DNA from: Bretschneidera sinensis
Taxonomy: Eukaryota > Streptophyta > Magnoliopsida > Brassicales > Akaniaceae
NCBI GenBank assembly: GCA_023935145.1
Contig: CM043698.1
Span: 144,765,625-144,829,624 of the forward strand
DNA: 64,000 bases
Direction of reading: 5' to 3'
Shown here: positions 11,401-22,197 of the stretch, piece by piece
Numbering within the stretch: the stretch's first letter is position 1
Layout of the letters: each line of letters begins with the position of its first letter
Notes under the pieces: generated by a model
Told to the model about the DNA's origin: nothing
The model's input: only the letters and a program-made list of their open reading frames with translations
Databases searched by the model: none
Made by a program: the position numbers and the translations under genes

Positions 11401-13620
11401 CAAAATGGAGTTGTTGAGAGGAAAAATAGAGTTCTAGAAGAATTTTCAAGAACAATGCTTTGTGAAAATAATTTACCAAAATATTTTTGGGCTGAAGCCG
11501 TGAATACTTCTTGCTATATTTTAAATAGAATTTTGATAAGGCCCCTGCTTGATAAAACTCCTTATGAACTATGGAAAGGGAGAAAGCCCAATATTTCCTA
11601 TTTTCGTGCCTTTGGTAGTAAGTGCTTCATCTTAAATAACAATAAAACTAACTTGGGTAAATTTGATTCCAAGACCGATGAAGGGATATTTTTAGGATAT
11701 TCTACTACTAGTAAGGCTTATAGAGTTTTCAATAAGAGAACTCTAGTAGTAGAAGAATCTGTGCATGTAACTATTGATGAATCTAACCCAATGAGTAGTG
11801 GAGAAGTTTCCTTTAAAGATGATGCAGATTTTATTCCAAGAATGGAAACTTCTACTCCCATTGTTGACCCAAAAGTGAGTTCTTCTCAAACAAATGAAGG
11901 GATGGCAATTCCAAATTTGGACCAACCATCCTCAAGTCAACAAGAGGAAAATCTACCCAAGGATTGGAGGTATGTAAATCATCATCCAATTGATCAAGTA
12001 ATTGGTGATCCTTCACAAGGGGTAAGAACTCGCTCTTCCATTAGAAATATTTGCAATTTTGTAGCTTATTTGTCTCAAGTAGAACCTAAGACATTTATAG
12101 AAGCTGAAAAAGATAATGATTGGATAATTGCAATGCAGGAAGAGATAAATCAATTTGAGAGAAACAATGTTTGGGAACTAGTTCCAAGACCTAAAGATCA
12201 TTCAATTATTGGAACTAAATGGGTATATAGAAATAAAATGGATGAAAATGGTATAGTAACTAGAAATAAGGCTAGGCTAGTTGCTAAGGGATATAACCAA
12301 GAGGAAGGAATAGATTTTGATGAAACCTATGCTCCCGTAGCTAGATTAGAAGCTATTCGAATGTTATTAGCCTTTGCATGCTTTAATAAATTCAAACTAT
12401 TTCAAATGGATGTGAAAAGTGCCTTTTTAAATGGCTTTATAGAAGAAGAGGTTTATGTTGAACAACCTCTTGGTTTTGAAAACCCTAGTCTTCCAAATCA
12501 TGTCTACAAGCTTTCTAAGGCTTTATATGGGCTGAAGCAAGCTCCAAGGGCATGGTACGAAAGACTAAGCAAATTTTTGATTGATAATGATTTTGTAAGA
12601 GGAAGAATAGATACAACTCTCTTCACAAAAACTCACAAAAATGACACTTTGATAGTTCAAATATATGTTGATGATATTATATTTGGTGCTACTAATGAAT
12701 CTATGTGTCAAGAGTTTGCAAAGTGCATGCAAGGTGAATTTGAAATGAGCATGATGGGAGAACTTACCTACTTCCTTGGACTGCAAATCAAGCAATTAAA
12801 AGGAGGTATCTTCATCAATCAACAAAAGTACATCAAAGATCTACTAAAGAGGTTCGGGATGGAAAGCTCAAAGTCAATTGGAACGCCTATGAGCACAACC
12901 ACCAAACTTGATCTTGATGAAGGAGGTAAAACTGTAGATTCTAAATATTATAGAAGCATGATAGGTGCTTTACTGTACTTGACTGCAAGTAGACCTGATA
13001 TAATGTTCAGTGTATACATGTGTGCTAGATTTCAATCTAATCCTAAGGAATCACATGTAGTTGCAGTAAAAAGAGTTCTTAGATATCTACAAGGGACTCA
13101 GACCATAGGATTATGGTATTCTAGAGAATCATCTTTTGAGCTAGTAGGATATTCGGATGCTGATTTTGCTGGATGTAGGTTAGATAGAAAAAGCACAAGT
13201 GGAACATGCCAATTCTTAGGTGCTATGTTAACTTCTTGGTTCTCCAAGAAACAGAATTCAGTTGCACTATCAACCGCTGAGGCGGAATATGTAGCAGCTG
13301 GCAGTTGTTGTGCCCAAGTACTATAGATGAAACAACAACTAGAAGACTATGGCATGAGTCTCAAAAATATTCCTATATTTTGTGATAATACTAGTGCCAT
13401 CAACCTAACCAAAAATCCTATTCAGCACTCTAGAACCAAGCATATAGAGATTAGACATCATTTCTTAAGAGACCATGCTCAAAAAGGTGATATAAGATTA
13501 GAATTTATACCTTCAGAAGATCAAATAGCTGATATTCTTACAAAACCCTTAAGTGAAGCTAGTTTTTGCAAAATAAGAAAGTTGATGGGATTGCTTGATT
13601 TTGATAAATTGAATGTTTGA
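8437..13620 (+). pseudogene. gag-pol polyprotein of the SIRE-like copia (two in-frame TAG stops)
   Basis: One frame of 1728 codons apart from TAG at 10495-10497 and 13324-13326. Gag (from 8437, MAANSYSEGHSYTRPPLFNG) has the zinc knuckle CYGCKKPGHIKADC near residue 288 and a long His/Asn/Arg-rich tail. Protease follows ([11 protein letters not shown]), then integrase ([17 protein letters not shown], then D, D and E in [25 protein letters not shown]), reverse transcriptase ([30 protein letters not shown], catalytic IYVDDII) and RNase H ([28 protein letters not shown]). Both stops fit single transitions: CAG to TAG and TGG (in QVLWMKQQL of relatives) to TAG. Otherwise the frame is whole, so this copy died recently or is leaky. 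Confidence 0.93.
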
Positions 13621-13757
13621 TTGCATCTCATTTCATCATTTGCATGTTTGACATTGAGTGAAAGAGTATTAATCGTTGTTTATTTATTTCCCTCACTCAA
13701 AAATGTCAAAGATAAAACAAATTCGTGCTTAAAATAACAGACTCGAAATTTTGCTAA

Positions 13758-14100
13758 GAGTCCAGTCGACTGGTACATATAACCCAGTCGACTTGTAAGT
13801 CTCTGTCTGTTTTTCCAGTCGACTGGTAATTTTGATCCAGTCGACTGGTAACTCTCTGTCAAAACTTCCAGACGACTGTTAAGTCTTCTCCAGTCGTCTA
13901 TAAGATCAAATCCTGCTTGGAGCCAAATTTTTTCATTTTTTTGAACCTCCAGTCGACTGGTAACGATAGCCCAGTAGACTGGTATCTCACTGCCAGTTGA
14001 TCCAGTCGACTGGTACGTTTACCCAGTCGACTGGTAAGAGAAACTGTTCATCTTTTCAAAGGGGCCCAGTCGACTGGTAAGTTTACTCAATCGACTGGTA
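13758..14100. promoter_or_regulatory. Second array of about twelve palindromic CCAGTCGACTGG-type boxes, between pol and the env-like ORF
   Basis: Boxes near 13761, 13783, 13815, 13836, 13868, 13890, 13948, 13970, 14001, 14021, 14067 and 14088. Some are perfect; others are single-base variants (CAGTAGACTG, CAATCGACTG, CAGACGACTG). They share the GGTA right flank with the LTR boxes although the surrounding sequence differs. A TATA box follows at 14110. Confidence 0.8.
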
Positions 14101-14109
14101 TCGCGATTC

Positions 14110-14116
14110 TATAAAA
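14110..14116 (+). promoter_or_regulatory. Candidate internal promoter TATA box for the env-like ORF
   Basis: TTCTATAAAAGGGACTG, about 10 bp after the last palindrome box and 212 bp before the ATG at 14328. A pyrimidine-rich leader (ctttctctctctag) follows. Function is inferred from arrangement. Confidence 0.5.
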
Positions 14117-14327
14117 GGGACTGTTCATTTTCGCCCTTCTTACGCCATTTTCAAAGAGCCCAAGCTTTCTCTCTCTAGAAAAATTCATCTTTTTGATCTA
14201 AAAACCATCCAAATCCCTTCTAAACACACCGATCTACTCATTCCTAAAGAGATTTTTAACTTTCTACGGTTAAAATCTCTCATTTTTACCAAATTTCCTT
14301 TTTCCAAAAACTTCAAATTTCTCGAAA

Positions 14328-15584
14328 ATGAGTGACAAAATCCGTATAAAACTCACAACAAGTGGACCTAATGCGCCCAAAAAGCCTAGGTCTTCAAAAT
14401 CTTCGGCTTCGGAATCAAAAGGGAAGGGAGTAGCAGGGTTATCCAGCAAGGAGCCCAGAACAGAGTTGGAGTAGGCTCTGTTTTTCAGCCCAACTGCTCA
14501 TAAGAGGTATAACTCTATAATCCGTCACAAGAAAATCATGACGGGTAGAGTCGTTGATTTCGACTCCATTCGTCATGGTAATTTCGATATTCTACCAGCC
14601 TTTGAGGCAACAAATCTGACCCCACTGGTCAGTATTCATGAAAAATATTACCCGCGACTGATTCACCAGTTCTATGCGAACTTGGTGAAACCCAGTCCTC
14701 TGGCTCTTAGATTCAGAACCAGAGTTAGCGGTGTGGAGTTTGAGGTCAACACTGACCTCTTAATGAGCATTCTAAGAATCCCTATAAAGGGGGTTCAATG
14801 GAGTCTAGATGGATGGCCAGACAACTTTGAAGTTGAGGAGGCCTGTCGGATAGTCAGGGGCGACCCTAACTATGTGTACAGACCCACTACATTTCACACA
14901 TGTAGTGACTTGCCCCTCGACTCAAAAATGTTTCAATTGATTGTCAGTTGGACCATCCACCCGAGACTCGAGAGTCGAGGGTATCTATCTAAAGTAGATA
15001 CGGTATTGATTTGGTGCCTAAAATCTGGGCACCACTTCAATATATATCCTCTGCTGCTCGCCAACATGATAAATGGCGAAGCAAACGACTCCGGGTGTCT
15101 TCCTTATGGGATGCTCATTACACTCATCCTCCAGCACTTCCGGGTACCTTTGCCTGCCTCCGAGGCTCAGGATATCGGATTGACGGATATCATCAACATC
15201 TCATCTCTGAAGAAGATGGGATGTACTGTTCGTGAAGGGTTTCTCTATCCTAAGGCCGGAAAGCGCCTAAGGATTCGAGAGGATGCGAGTGACAGTGATG
15301 AGGATGCTGATATGGCTGCTGAGATGGAGACAGATACCCGAGCACCTCCCATTGGTGACTCGAGTACTGGTCAGACTGGATATGGTGACATCCTACGAGC
15401 TATCACGAGTCTTCAGATGACGATGGAGTCCGGTTTTCAGTCCATGCAGTCCGATTATCAGAGGCTGAGCTCCTCCATAGACCACATACGGGATGACTTC
15501 GAGTTACATCGAGAGCACACCGAGGGTTCCCTAGCTGAGATTAGAGAACTTCTTCGTGACAGCTCGGACTCTCCCGCACCTTGA
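14328..15584 (+). pseudogene. env-like ORF of the SIRE-like element (plant transposon 'Transposase_32'-like domain), one in-frame TAG
   Basis: In frame from ATG 14328 (MSDKIRIKLTTSG, then a Lys/Ser-rich stretch) to the stop at 15582-15584, interrupted by TAG at 14472-14474; the long open part starts at 14538. The central block (IHEKYYPRLIHQFYANL, RVSGVEFEVNTDLLMSILRIP, GCLPYGMLITLILQHFRVPL) is the domain common to SIRE-type third ORFs and to plant putative transposon proteins. An acidic DASDSDEDAD patch and a C-terminal coiled coil (MESGFQSMQSDYQRL...) follow. I see no clear transmembrane helix or signal peptide, so an envelope role is not supported by the sequence. It is separated from pol by about 700 bp of noncoding DNA. 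Confidence 0.8.
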
Positions 15585-16332
15585 GTCTCTTTCTTTTATC
15601 AGTTCTTAGTACTTTTCCAGTTTTTGTCACATAGCACGGACATCTCATGTTTGTTTTTCTTAGCTATGGCTCTATGAGGCCCTACTTGTATTGACTTTTT
15701 CTCTATGATGATGTAATACTATTAACCATATTTATTGCATTTATTTACGCTATTTGTGATATGTTAGAACTGTTTTAAATATCTGTTTAGTCACTAAATC
15801 TGATATAAAATACTTATATGCTTGAAAAACTTCCGGTTCTTCCCGGGAGGGCTTCTGAAATTCAAAAGAAGCCACATCTTCTCGTACATATTTGTATTCT
15901 TATAAACTATTTGACTGTATTGGCTAAGTAGCTTATTTTTTATGAAAAGCCCCCCTTTGGTTGCTGTTGTCAAAACGGGAGAGAAAAATGAGAAAAACGA
16001 AAAAAATCTAAGTAAAACGCAACCAATGCATAGATTTAGGGGGAGCATTGCTCCATATCTGTGTAAAAATTGTTTATTGATTGGTTGAGTTTAATTTTAG
16101 ATTGGTTGAAAGAAATATAAACTGTTCCATATCTGTGTAAAAATTGTTTATTGATTGGTTGAGTTTAATTTTAGATTGGTTGAAAGAAATATAAACTGTG
16201 TTTGCTTGTTTACAGGGTGGTTTTACTCGAAAAACAGAGGAGACTCTGTCCAAATTTTTGTAAAATCTTAACACTTAGTTTTTAAAACTGTTTTTACATT
16301 ATTAGTTTTGTCATCATCAAAAAGGGGGAGAT
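15585..16332 (+). other. 3' noncoding region of the SIRE-like element with a 74-bp duplication and purine tracts
   Basis: A 74-bp segment (tccatatctgtgtaaaaatt...) is directly repeated at about 16052-16125 and 16126-16199 with no visible difference. AGGGGGAG occurs near 16037-16045 and again as the terminal polypurine tract AAAAAGGGGGAGA at 16319-16331, next to the 3' LTR. Extra PPT-like runs are usual in this element group. Confidence 0.8.
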
Positions 16333-17582
16333 TGTTGACCCTCGCCCGTATTTTAATGATGGCAAAACACAACTGTTATTTAACTAACATGTTTAAACTA
16401 AGTTGTATTAAGGATCAAACACATTCAACCAAGGAACAAAGTGCAAAAACTCGAACCAAATCAAGTATCAAGTGAAGACTGAAGATCTAGTATAGGTCTT
16501 AAGGTTTAGAACCAATGTAAGTCTCACTCATACATTGTATTAGCTTGTTCAATGGCTCAAACACAAATGGTTTTTCTAAAACCAATAATTTTAAAATGTT
16601 TTTAATAAAAAACAGAAGAAAAACTGGGTTGGAAGACAACCCAGTCGACTGGGTACATATACCAGTCGACTGGTATAAAGGTCAGAAGGAATCCAGTCGA
16701 CTGGATCAAACAACCCAGTCGACTGGTACTTTGACCAGTAATTTCCCAGTCGACTGGATGAATCAACCCAGTCGACTGGTAAAATGGACAGAAAGTCCCC
16801 AGTCGACTGGATGATATATACCAGTCGACTGGATACCCAGAAGGTCTGAAAACGAGTATTTTTCAAGTAAACTCAGTCGACTGGTATCTCGACCCAGTCG
16901 ACTGGTAGTTCAAAAATATGACCGTTGGACTCCAAATCTGAACGTTTTAAAGTAAATCTTTTTCAAATTAAAGTCCAAAACGGCCATATTAATTGATTGC
17001 TATATAAACCCATTCAGCAAAGCATTCAAGAAGAAGAAGCACATATTCAAAAAGAGTTGATCTCATATAATCAAGTTTTTATACTCTTGAAACACAAAAA
17101 GCTTTGAAATAATCTTATTGAGCCATTTCTTCAAGCTTTACTTTGAAAGAGAGACATTTCTGTTGTAATAAGCTTTCATTTGTTGTCTCTCTACCTTTTA
17201 CTTTACACCATCTTTGTAAAGAGATTACTTCCGAGAGGAAGGGGAAACTTCCGAAAGGAAGGGGATTTTTCGGTTTAAGCAATTCCTGTAAATTGCTTGT
17301 GTACGGTTTGTGCAACACCCGGCTAAGTTGTGCGACTAAGTTTTCTTAGTGGATTACTTCAAGGAGTTCCTTGAAGAGAGTGGACGTAAGGTCGGAACGA
17401 ATCCGATATTGCCGAACCACTATAACTGTGTTTGCATCCTCTTTCCTTAAACTCTTTATTTACAGCTTTTTACTTGTATTAATTATTTGTTGCTTATCAG
17501 TTTTTATAAAATTGTATAAATTCCGCAAAAGTTTTTAAAAACCCAATTCACCACCCCTCTTGGGTTGAAACCTCGAGCTACA
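16333..17582 (+). repeat. 3' LTR of the SIRE-like element
   Basis: 1250 bp. The palindrome box that reads CAGTCAACTG at 7491 in the 5' LTR is the perfect CAGTCGACTG here, while the box near 16874 has lost its first C. Deamination-type changes thus separate the copies. Confidence 0.95.
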
Positions 17583-17587
17583 ATACT
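17583..17587. repeat. Target-site duplication (ATACT), right copy, SIRE-like element
   Basis: ATACT immediately after the terminal CA of the right LTR; the intron of the antisense gene resumes here. Confidence 0.9.
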
Positions 17588-18865
17588 TAACACTAAATAT
17601 TTTGCTCTTGTTTGTGTGGGCAGAGATGGAGGCCGCAGCTCGTGCGAAGGAATATGCCAAGAAGGTAGCCCTGGAGAAGCGGAGGGCTGCCCGGGCTGAG
17701 AAGCAGCAGGCTTCTGGGTCAGGAAGCAGGAAGAGGTCGCGGACCCAGCCCCCCGTACTCATAGAGCTGGAGACTCCGCCAAGGTCCCAGTCTCAGCCCG
17801 AGATGGTTTGCGATCCTATCGCTCCACCTCCAGGTTCACCCATGGTCAGGCCTATCCCGGCTCCAGCTCTAAGTCAGGGAACTGCTGCAGAGGCCTCTGT
17901 GTTCATACCCGAGTGGGCCTTGAGGTCAAACGATTCTATTTTCGCACATCCTCGAGTAGTGCGTTAGCATCTAACGAAGATGACTCTTCCTCGAGATGTC
18001 GCGGAGCTAGGACGAAAGACCACCGAGTCTCTCTGCGCAGCTGTGGAGACAGTAACGTCCCAGGTACGTTCTATGTTTTATCGGTTAGTCCTTTAAATCT
18101 CTAGCTTTCAAATCTCTAACATGTTTTCGCTGGTTTTCAGATGGGAGCTATCATGGGCGCGACAACTCGACGCTGTATGGAGACAGCTAAGCTTCTTGAG
18201 CGGGCTCAGCGTTAGGTAGAGGAGAAGACCGAGGCGGTATTTCGTCTTCAGGCATTGCTGGAATCTGCCAGGCAGGCTCGGTCTGATACTGAGGCCCAAG
18301 TTCAGGAGGCTGAGGCCCGTACTCGAGCTGTCGAGGAGGAGATCGAGTCTCTCATTCGAGCAGCTGTGGAGGGGGCGGAGGCTCGCGCTCAAGTGGCTAT
18401 GGAGCAGGTTCTGGCTTCGTTTAAAGAGTCGGAGGCATATCAGTCGGCCGTTGTCGCCGAGGGGGGCCAATAGTACTATTCCAGGTTTATGGACGCGAGG
18501 GGGAAGGTTGAGGCTCTATACCCTGAGCTTGATTTTTCCAGCCTAGACCTACTGGGTCCTGAGGATGAGGAGCTAGAGGTTCTGGATGAGGACCAGGACG
18601 AGGAGCAGGAGCAACATGGGGATCATGAGGACCATCCACGCGTCGGGTCTCCGACTCAGGGTGATGCGGCTTTAGACTGACGATGCCTTCATCCGGCCCA
18701 ACCAGAAGTTGTAGCTAGTTTTGTATTTCGGAGCCAGTAGCTCTTCTTTTGTTTCCGCATGGCAAAGCTAACACTTTAGATTGTTTTGTAACGAACTCCA
18801 AACTTTTATATAAATAACAACTATGCTTTTACTTTGGGTGTTATGCTTTTACATGTTGGTGTGTT

Positions 18866-20127
18866 ACTGAAAAAAACGTCGGAGGTGTTCGGCATTCCAA
18901 GTTCGGGGGATGGGCTTCCCACCAAGCTCTTCGAGCTCAAAAGTTCCAGGGCGACATATTTTTCTGATTCGATAGGGCCCCTCCCAGTTAGGGACCAATT
19001 TGCCCGATTCTCGAGGCCTAGATACTTCATTCTTTCGTAAGACGAGATCATGGAGACAGAAGTGCCTTACTTTTACTCTTGAATTGAAGTACTTGGCAGC
19101 TCACTGTTGATAAACGACAAGTCAGATTTTGGCTTTATCCCGAGCTTCATCGAGAAGATCGGCATTCATGCGAAGGGCTTCCTCATTGCTTCGTTCCTTG
19201 AAGTTCTGTACTCGCAAGGAGGGTACTCCTATTTCCAAAGGGATCACTGCCTCGGATCCATAAGTCATGAAGAAAGGGGTTTCTCCTGTAGGTGCTCGAG
19301 CCGTGGTTCGATATGCCCAAAGTATGTTGGGTAAATGGTCTGTCCACTGCTTATCTACTTCATTTATTTGCCTTTTAATGGCTTGCAGGATCGTTCGGTT
19401 GCTAACTTTGGCTTGTCCATTTGCTTGTGGGTATCCAACAGAAGAGAAACGAAGGTCGATGTGTAATTCATCACAAAATGTTTTGAACCAAACACTGTCA
19501 AACCGTTTGCCGTTGTCTGTCACTAATACTTGGGGTACTCCAAACCGACATACGATTGACTTCAATACGAAGGCTCGGGCTTGAAAGTCGATGATGCTGG
19601 CTAAGGGCTCAGCTTCCACCCATTTTGTAAAATAATCTATTGCAACTATGAGGTACTTTCGCTGGCCGATTGCTCCAGGAAAAAGGCCCGAGAAGGTCCA
19701 TTCCCCACATAGCGAAAGGAAGTGGATTGGCCATTGGTGTCAAAAGTTTTGCTGGCTGATATGGCACAGCGGCATACCGCTGACAGCTTTGACATTTGGT
19801 TGCCAGCTCCATGGTTGCTTCCCTCATCTTTGACCAATGGTATCCTTGATGAAGGATCTTGAACGCCAAGGCATGTCCCCCTAGGTGATTTCCACATATA
19901 CTTTCGTGGACTTCGCGGAGGGCATAATTAGCTTCGGTTGGGTCAAGACATTTCAAGTAGGGCATTGTCAACCCTCGCTTATACTGGAGATCGTCTAGAA
20001 TTGCGTATTGGGTGGCTCGAGACATAATCTTTCGGACTTCGCCTTTGTTGTCGGGAAGAAGACCGTCACGCAGATATTCCAGGATAGAACTCATCCATGT
20101 TCTCTCACCAATCACAGGTAAGACCAT
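18866..20127 (-). pseudogene. Integrase of the Tat element (catalytic Glu replaced)
   Basis: 20127-19609 carries the zinc-binding HHCC part (ESICGNHLGGHALAFKI, KCQSCQRYA) and the first catalytic Asp region (WGMDLLGPF). 19619-19122 carries the core with the second Asp (LVTDNGKRFDS) and WAYRTTARAPTGETPFFM. The third catalytic residue, usually Glu in NGQAE, reads NGQAK, so the core lacks its DDE triad even apart from the frame breaks. The C-terminal GPY-type tail is readable in other frames down to about 18866. Confidence 0.85.
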
Positions 20128-20247
20128 TATTTCATCGATGCTCAGTATGGCTAGGGTTTCGAGGTAGACCGCTCACCTTGACTCGAGCTGGCAAGATGAT
20201 GCAAGGTGGGCCAATGAGTCGGCCTTCGTATTTTCTGCCCGCGGAAT

Positions 20248-20478
20248 CTAGTTCATGGAAAATACTTCAAACTGTGCAGCTAATCTCTTTGCTGCTGCTA
20301 GGTAACGAGCGATGTTTTCTCCCCGGGCCTCGAATTCGCCGTTCACTTGGTTCATAACCAGTTGGGAATCGCTATATACATGCAAATTCTGTACAGAAAT
20401 CACCTTGGCTAATTTCATGCCCGCGATTAGAGCTTCATACTCGACTTCGTTGTTGGATGCTGGAAATTTAAACCTCAA
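20248..20478 (-). pseudogene. Second (archaeal-like) RNase H domain of the Tat element
   Basis: FKFPASNNEVEYEALIAGM and HVYSDSQLVMNQVNGEFEA match the additional RNase H found in Tat-lineage elements downstream of the normal one. The catalytic Glu (EYEAL) and Asp (SDSQL) are visible. The first Asp would lie in the damaged stretch near 20540. This domain is the main evidence for the lineage call. Confidence 0.8.
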
Positions 20479-20654
20479 GGCGTACTCAATGGTGAAGTTG
20501 TTAGGACCGCTCAGGATGAGCTCGGCTCCGCTTCCAGAGTCAGTGGAGGATCCATCAACATGGAGGGTCCATCGTAAAAACGGGCTCGATTTGTTAACAT
20601 CCTGCGGAGACTCTCCTTATGTTAATGGCAGAGTAGTTTCCATGACAAAATCAG

Positions 20655-22152
20655 CTAGGGCTTGGGCTTTGATAGCTGTCTGAGGTCGATAGCGGATGTC
20701 GAATTCGCCCAACTTATTGACCATTTGACCATTCTGCCGGAAACATCTGGCCTGTAGAGTATTTGTCGAAGAGGCTGGTTGGTGAGGAGAGTGATGGTAT
20801 GGGCTTGGAAATAGGGTCGTAGTTTTCGGGCCGAAATCAACAGAGCATACACCATCTTTTCTGCAAGAAGATATCTTGTTTCGGCATCGTGAAGTACCTT
20901 GCTGACATAATACACCGGCTTCTGTGCGCCTTCCTCTTCCCGAATTAGGACGGAGGCCACTACTTCAGGTCCGGCCGAGAGATACAAGAAAAGTTCTTCG
21001 GCAACCACTGGTTTGGTAAGTACGGGGGGTGTCCCTAAATATATTTTCAGTGCCCTGAATGCTTCTTGACAATCTTCGTTCCACACAAAGTTCCGAGTCC
21101 GACGAATGGCCTTAGAAAATGGTAGGTATTTTTCGGCCGACTTCGACAGGAATCGGCAGAGAGCCGCTATCCTTCTAGTGAGTCGCTGGACTTCCCTCAC
21201 AGTCCGAGGTGGGCCCATGTTAAGAATAGCGTCGATCTTCTCCGGATTGGCCTCTATAACTCTGTGGGTTACTATAAAGCCGAGGAATTTCCCCCCAGTG
21301 ACTCCAAAGGCACATTTCGTGGGATTCAGTTTCATGTGATGATGGCGGAGGATATCAAAAGCTTCTTGGAGATCGACCTCGTGGTCTTTTGCTTCGACAC
21401 TTTTGACCAGCATGTCATCTACATATACTTCCATATTTCGACCTATCTGTCTTTTGAATATCTTGTTCACTAACCTCTGGTAAGTAGCCCCGACGTTTTT
21501 CAAACCGAATAGTATGACGCTATAACAATAGAGGCCCTATTCTGTGACGAACGCTGTTTTCTCTTGGTCAGGCTGGTGCATGAGGATCTGGTTATACCCG
21601 GAGTAAGCATCCATGAATGTTAACAGTTCATGACCGGAGGTTGCATCAACGAGTTGGTCAATCTGGGGCAAAGGAAAACTGTCTTTTGGACAGGCTTTAT
21701 TTAGATATAAAGTCTATACAGATTCGCCACTTGCCGTTTGCCTTTTTCACCATTACAACATTGGATACCCAGTCTGGATAGCTCACCTCTCGGATGAAGT
21801 TAGTCGAATGTAATTTGTCAACTTCTGACTGGACAACTGTCTGTCGCTTAGGAGCAAATGACCTTTTCTTCTGGATGACTAGCTTGTGGGTCGAATCCAT
21901 ACTTAAGCGATGTACGATGACATCCGGGCTGATCCCCGGCATATCTGCAGCGGTCCAGGCGAATAGGTTTTGGTTTGTCCGTAGAAGGGCTAACAGGGAT
22001 TCCTGGAATGTGTTGGACAGGTTTGAACCAATTTGGACAGTTTTGATGCTATCTTCGCAGAGGGGGACCGTGAGTACATCTTCTACGGGCAGACCTCGTA
22101 GGTTGCTCGCTTCGTCTCTAAGGTCGTCTAGTTCAAGCGGTAAGGCTTCCAT
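20655..22152 (-). pseudogene. Reverse transcriptase and RNase H of the Tat element
   Basis: 22152-21697 encodes the RT N-terminal half (VVQSEVDKLHSTNFIREV, NVVMVKKANGKWRICIDF). A broken stretch of about 190 bp holds the middle motifs. 21503-20655 carries the thumb and palm with catalytic YVDD (MEVYVDDMLVKS), HHHMKLNPTKCAFGV and the RNase H start (NEDCQEAFRALKIYL, YYVSKVLHDAETRY). It makes DNA from the element RNA inside the particle. At least one stop (end of IDFISK) and one frameshift inactivate it. Confidence 0.88.
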
Positions 22153-22197
22153 CTTTTTACCTTTTACTGCACTGAGATAACAGGATCTGGCGATTCG

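Larger units (their letters stand above)
7132..17582 (+). mobile_element. SIRE-like Ty1/copia retrotransposon with env-like ORF, nested in the gypsy element
   Basis: LTRs of exactly 1250 bp begin TGTTGACCCTCG and end GAGCTACA. The target duplication ATACT is at 7127-7131 and 17583-17587. The order PBS, gag-pol, noncoding spacer, env-like ORF, noncoding tail, PPT, LTR is that of the SIRE/Maximus group. The LTRs differ at about 7 of 1250 positions, much less than those of the host gypsy, so this is the younger insertion. gag-pol has only two in-frame stops and the env-like ORF one, all TAG. Confidence 0.95.
6100..18680 (+). pseudogene. Antisense, spliced accessory ORF of the Tat element (putative gypsy-type 'Transposase_28'-like protein)
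   Basis: It runs opposite to gag-pol. Part 1 (6100 to about 7090) starts MSSFEIYRDRPSG, then a Ser-rich acidic stretch, then a globular block with YRIPDEYTLWLPKVGERAC and QMQAGLRFPLHPFFRSILRYF. That block resembles the plant family called putative gypsy type transposon protein. The reading then enters an intron (donor GTACAC near 7085; acceptor ...gtgggcag near 17623) which now holds the whole SIRE-like copia. Part 2 (about 17624-18062) is Ala/Lys/Arg-rich. A second small intron follows (donor gtacgt 18063, acceptor ttttcag about 18140). Part 3 (18141-18680) is a coiled coil with an acidic tail (DEDQDEEQEQ). Stops at about 6334, 6790, 6937, 18213 and 18471 break it. Function unknown. Confidence 0.7.

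Noticed and set aside
14328..15584. True viral envelope glycoprotein
   Set aside because: No signal peptide, no clear transmembrane segment and no cleavage-site pattern seen; only the SIRE-type domain and a coiled coil.
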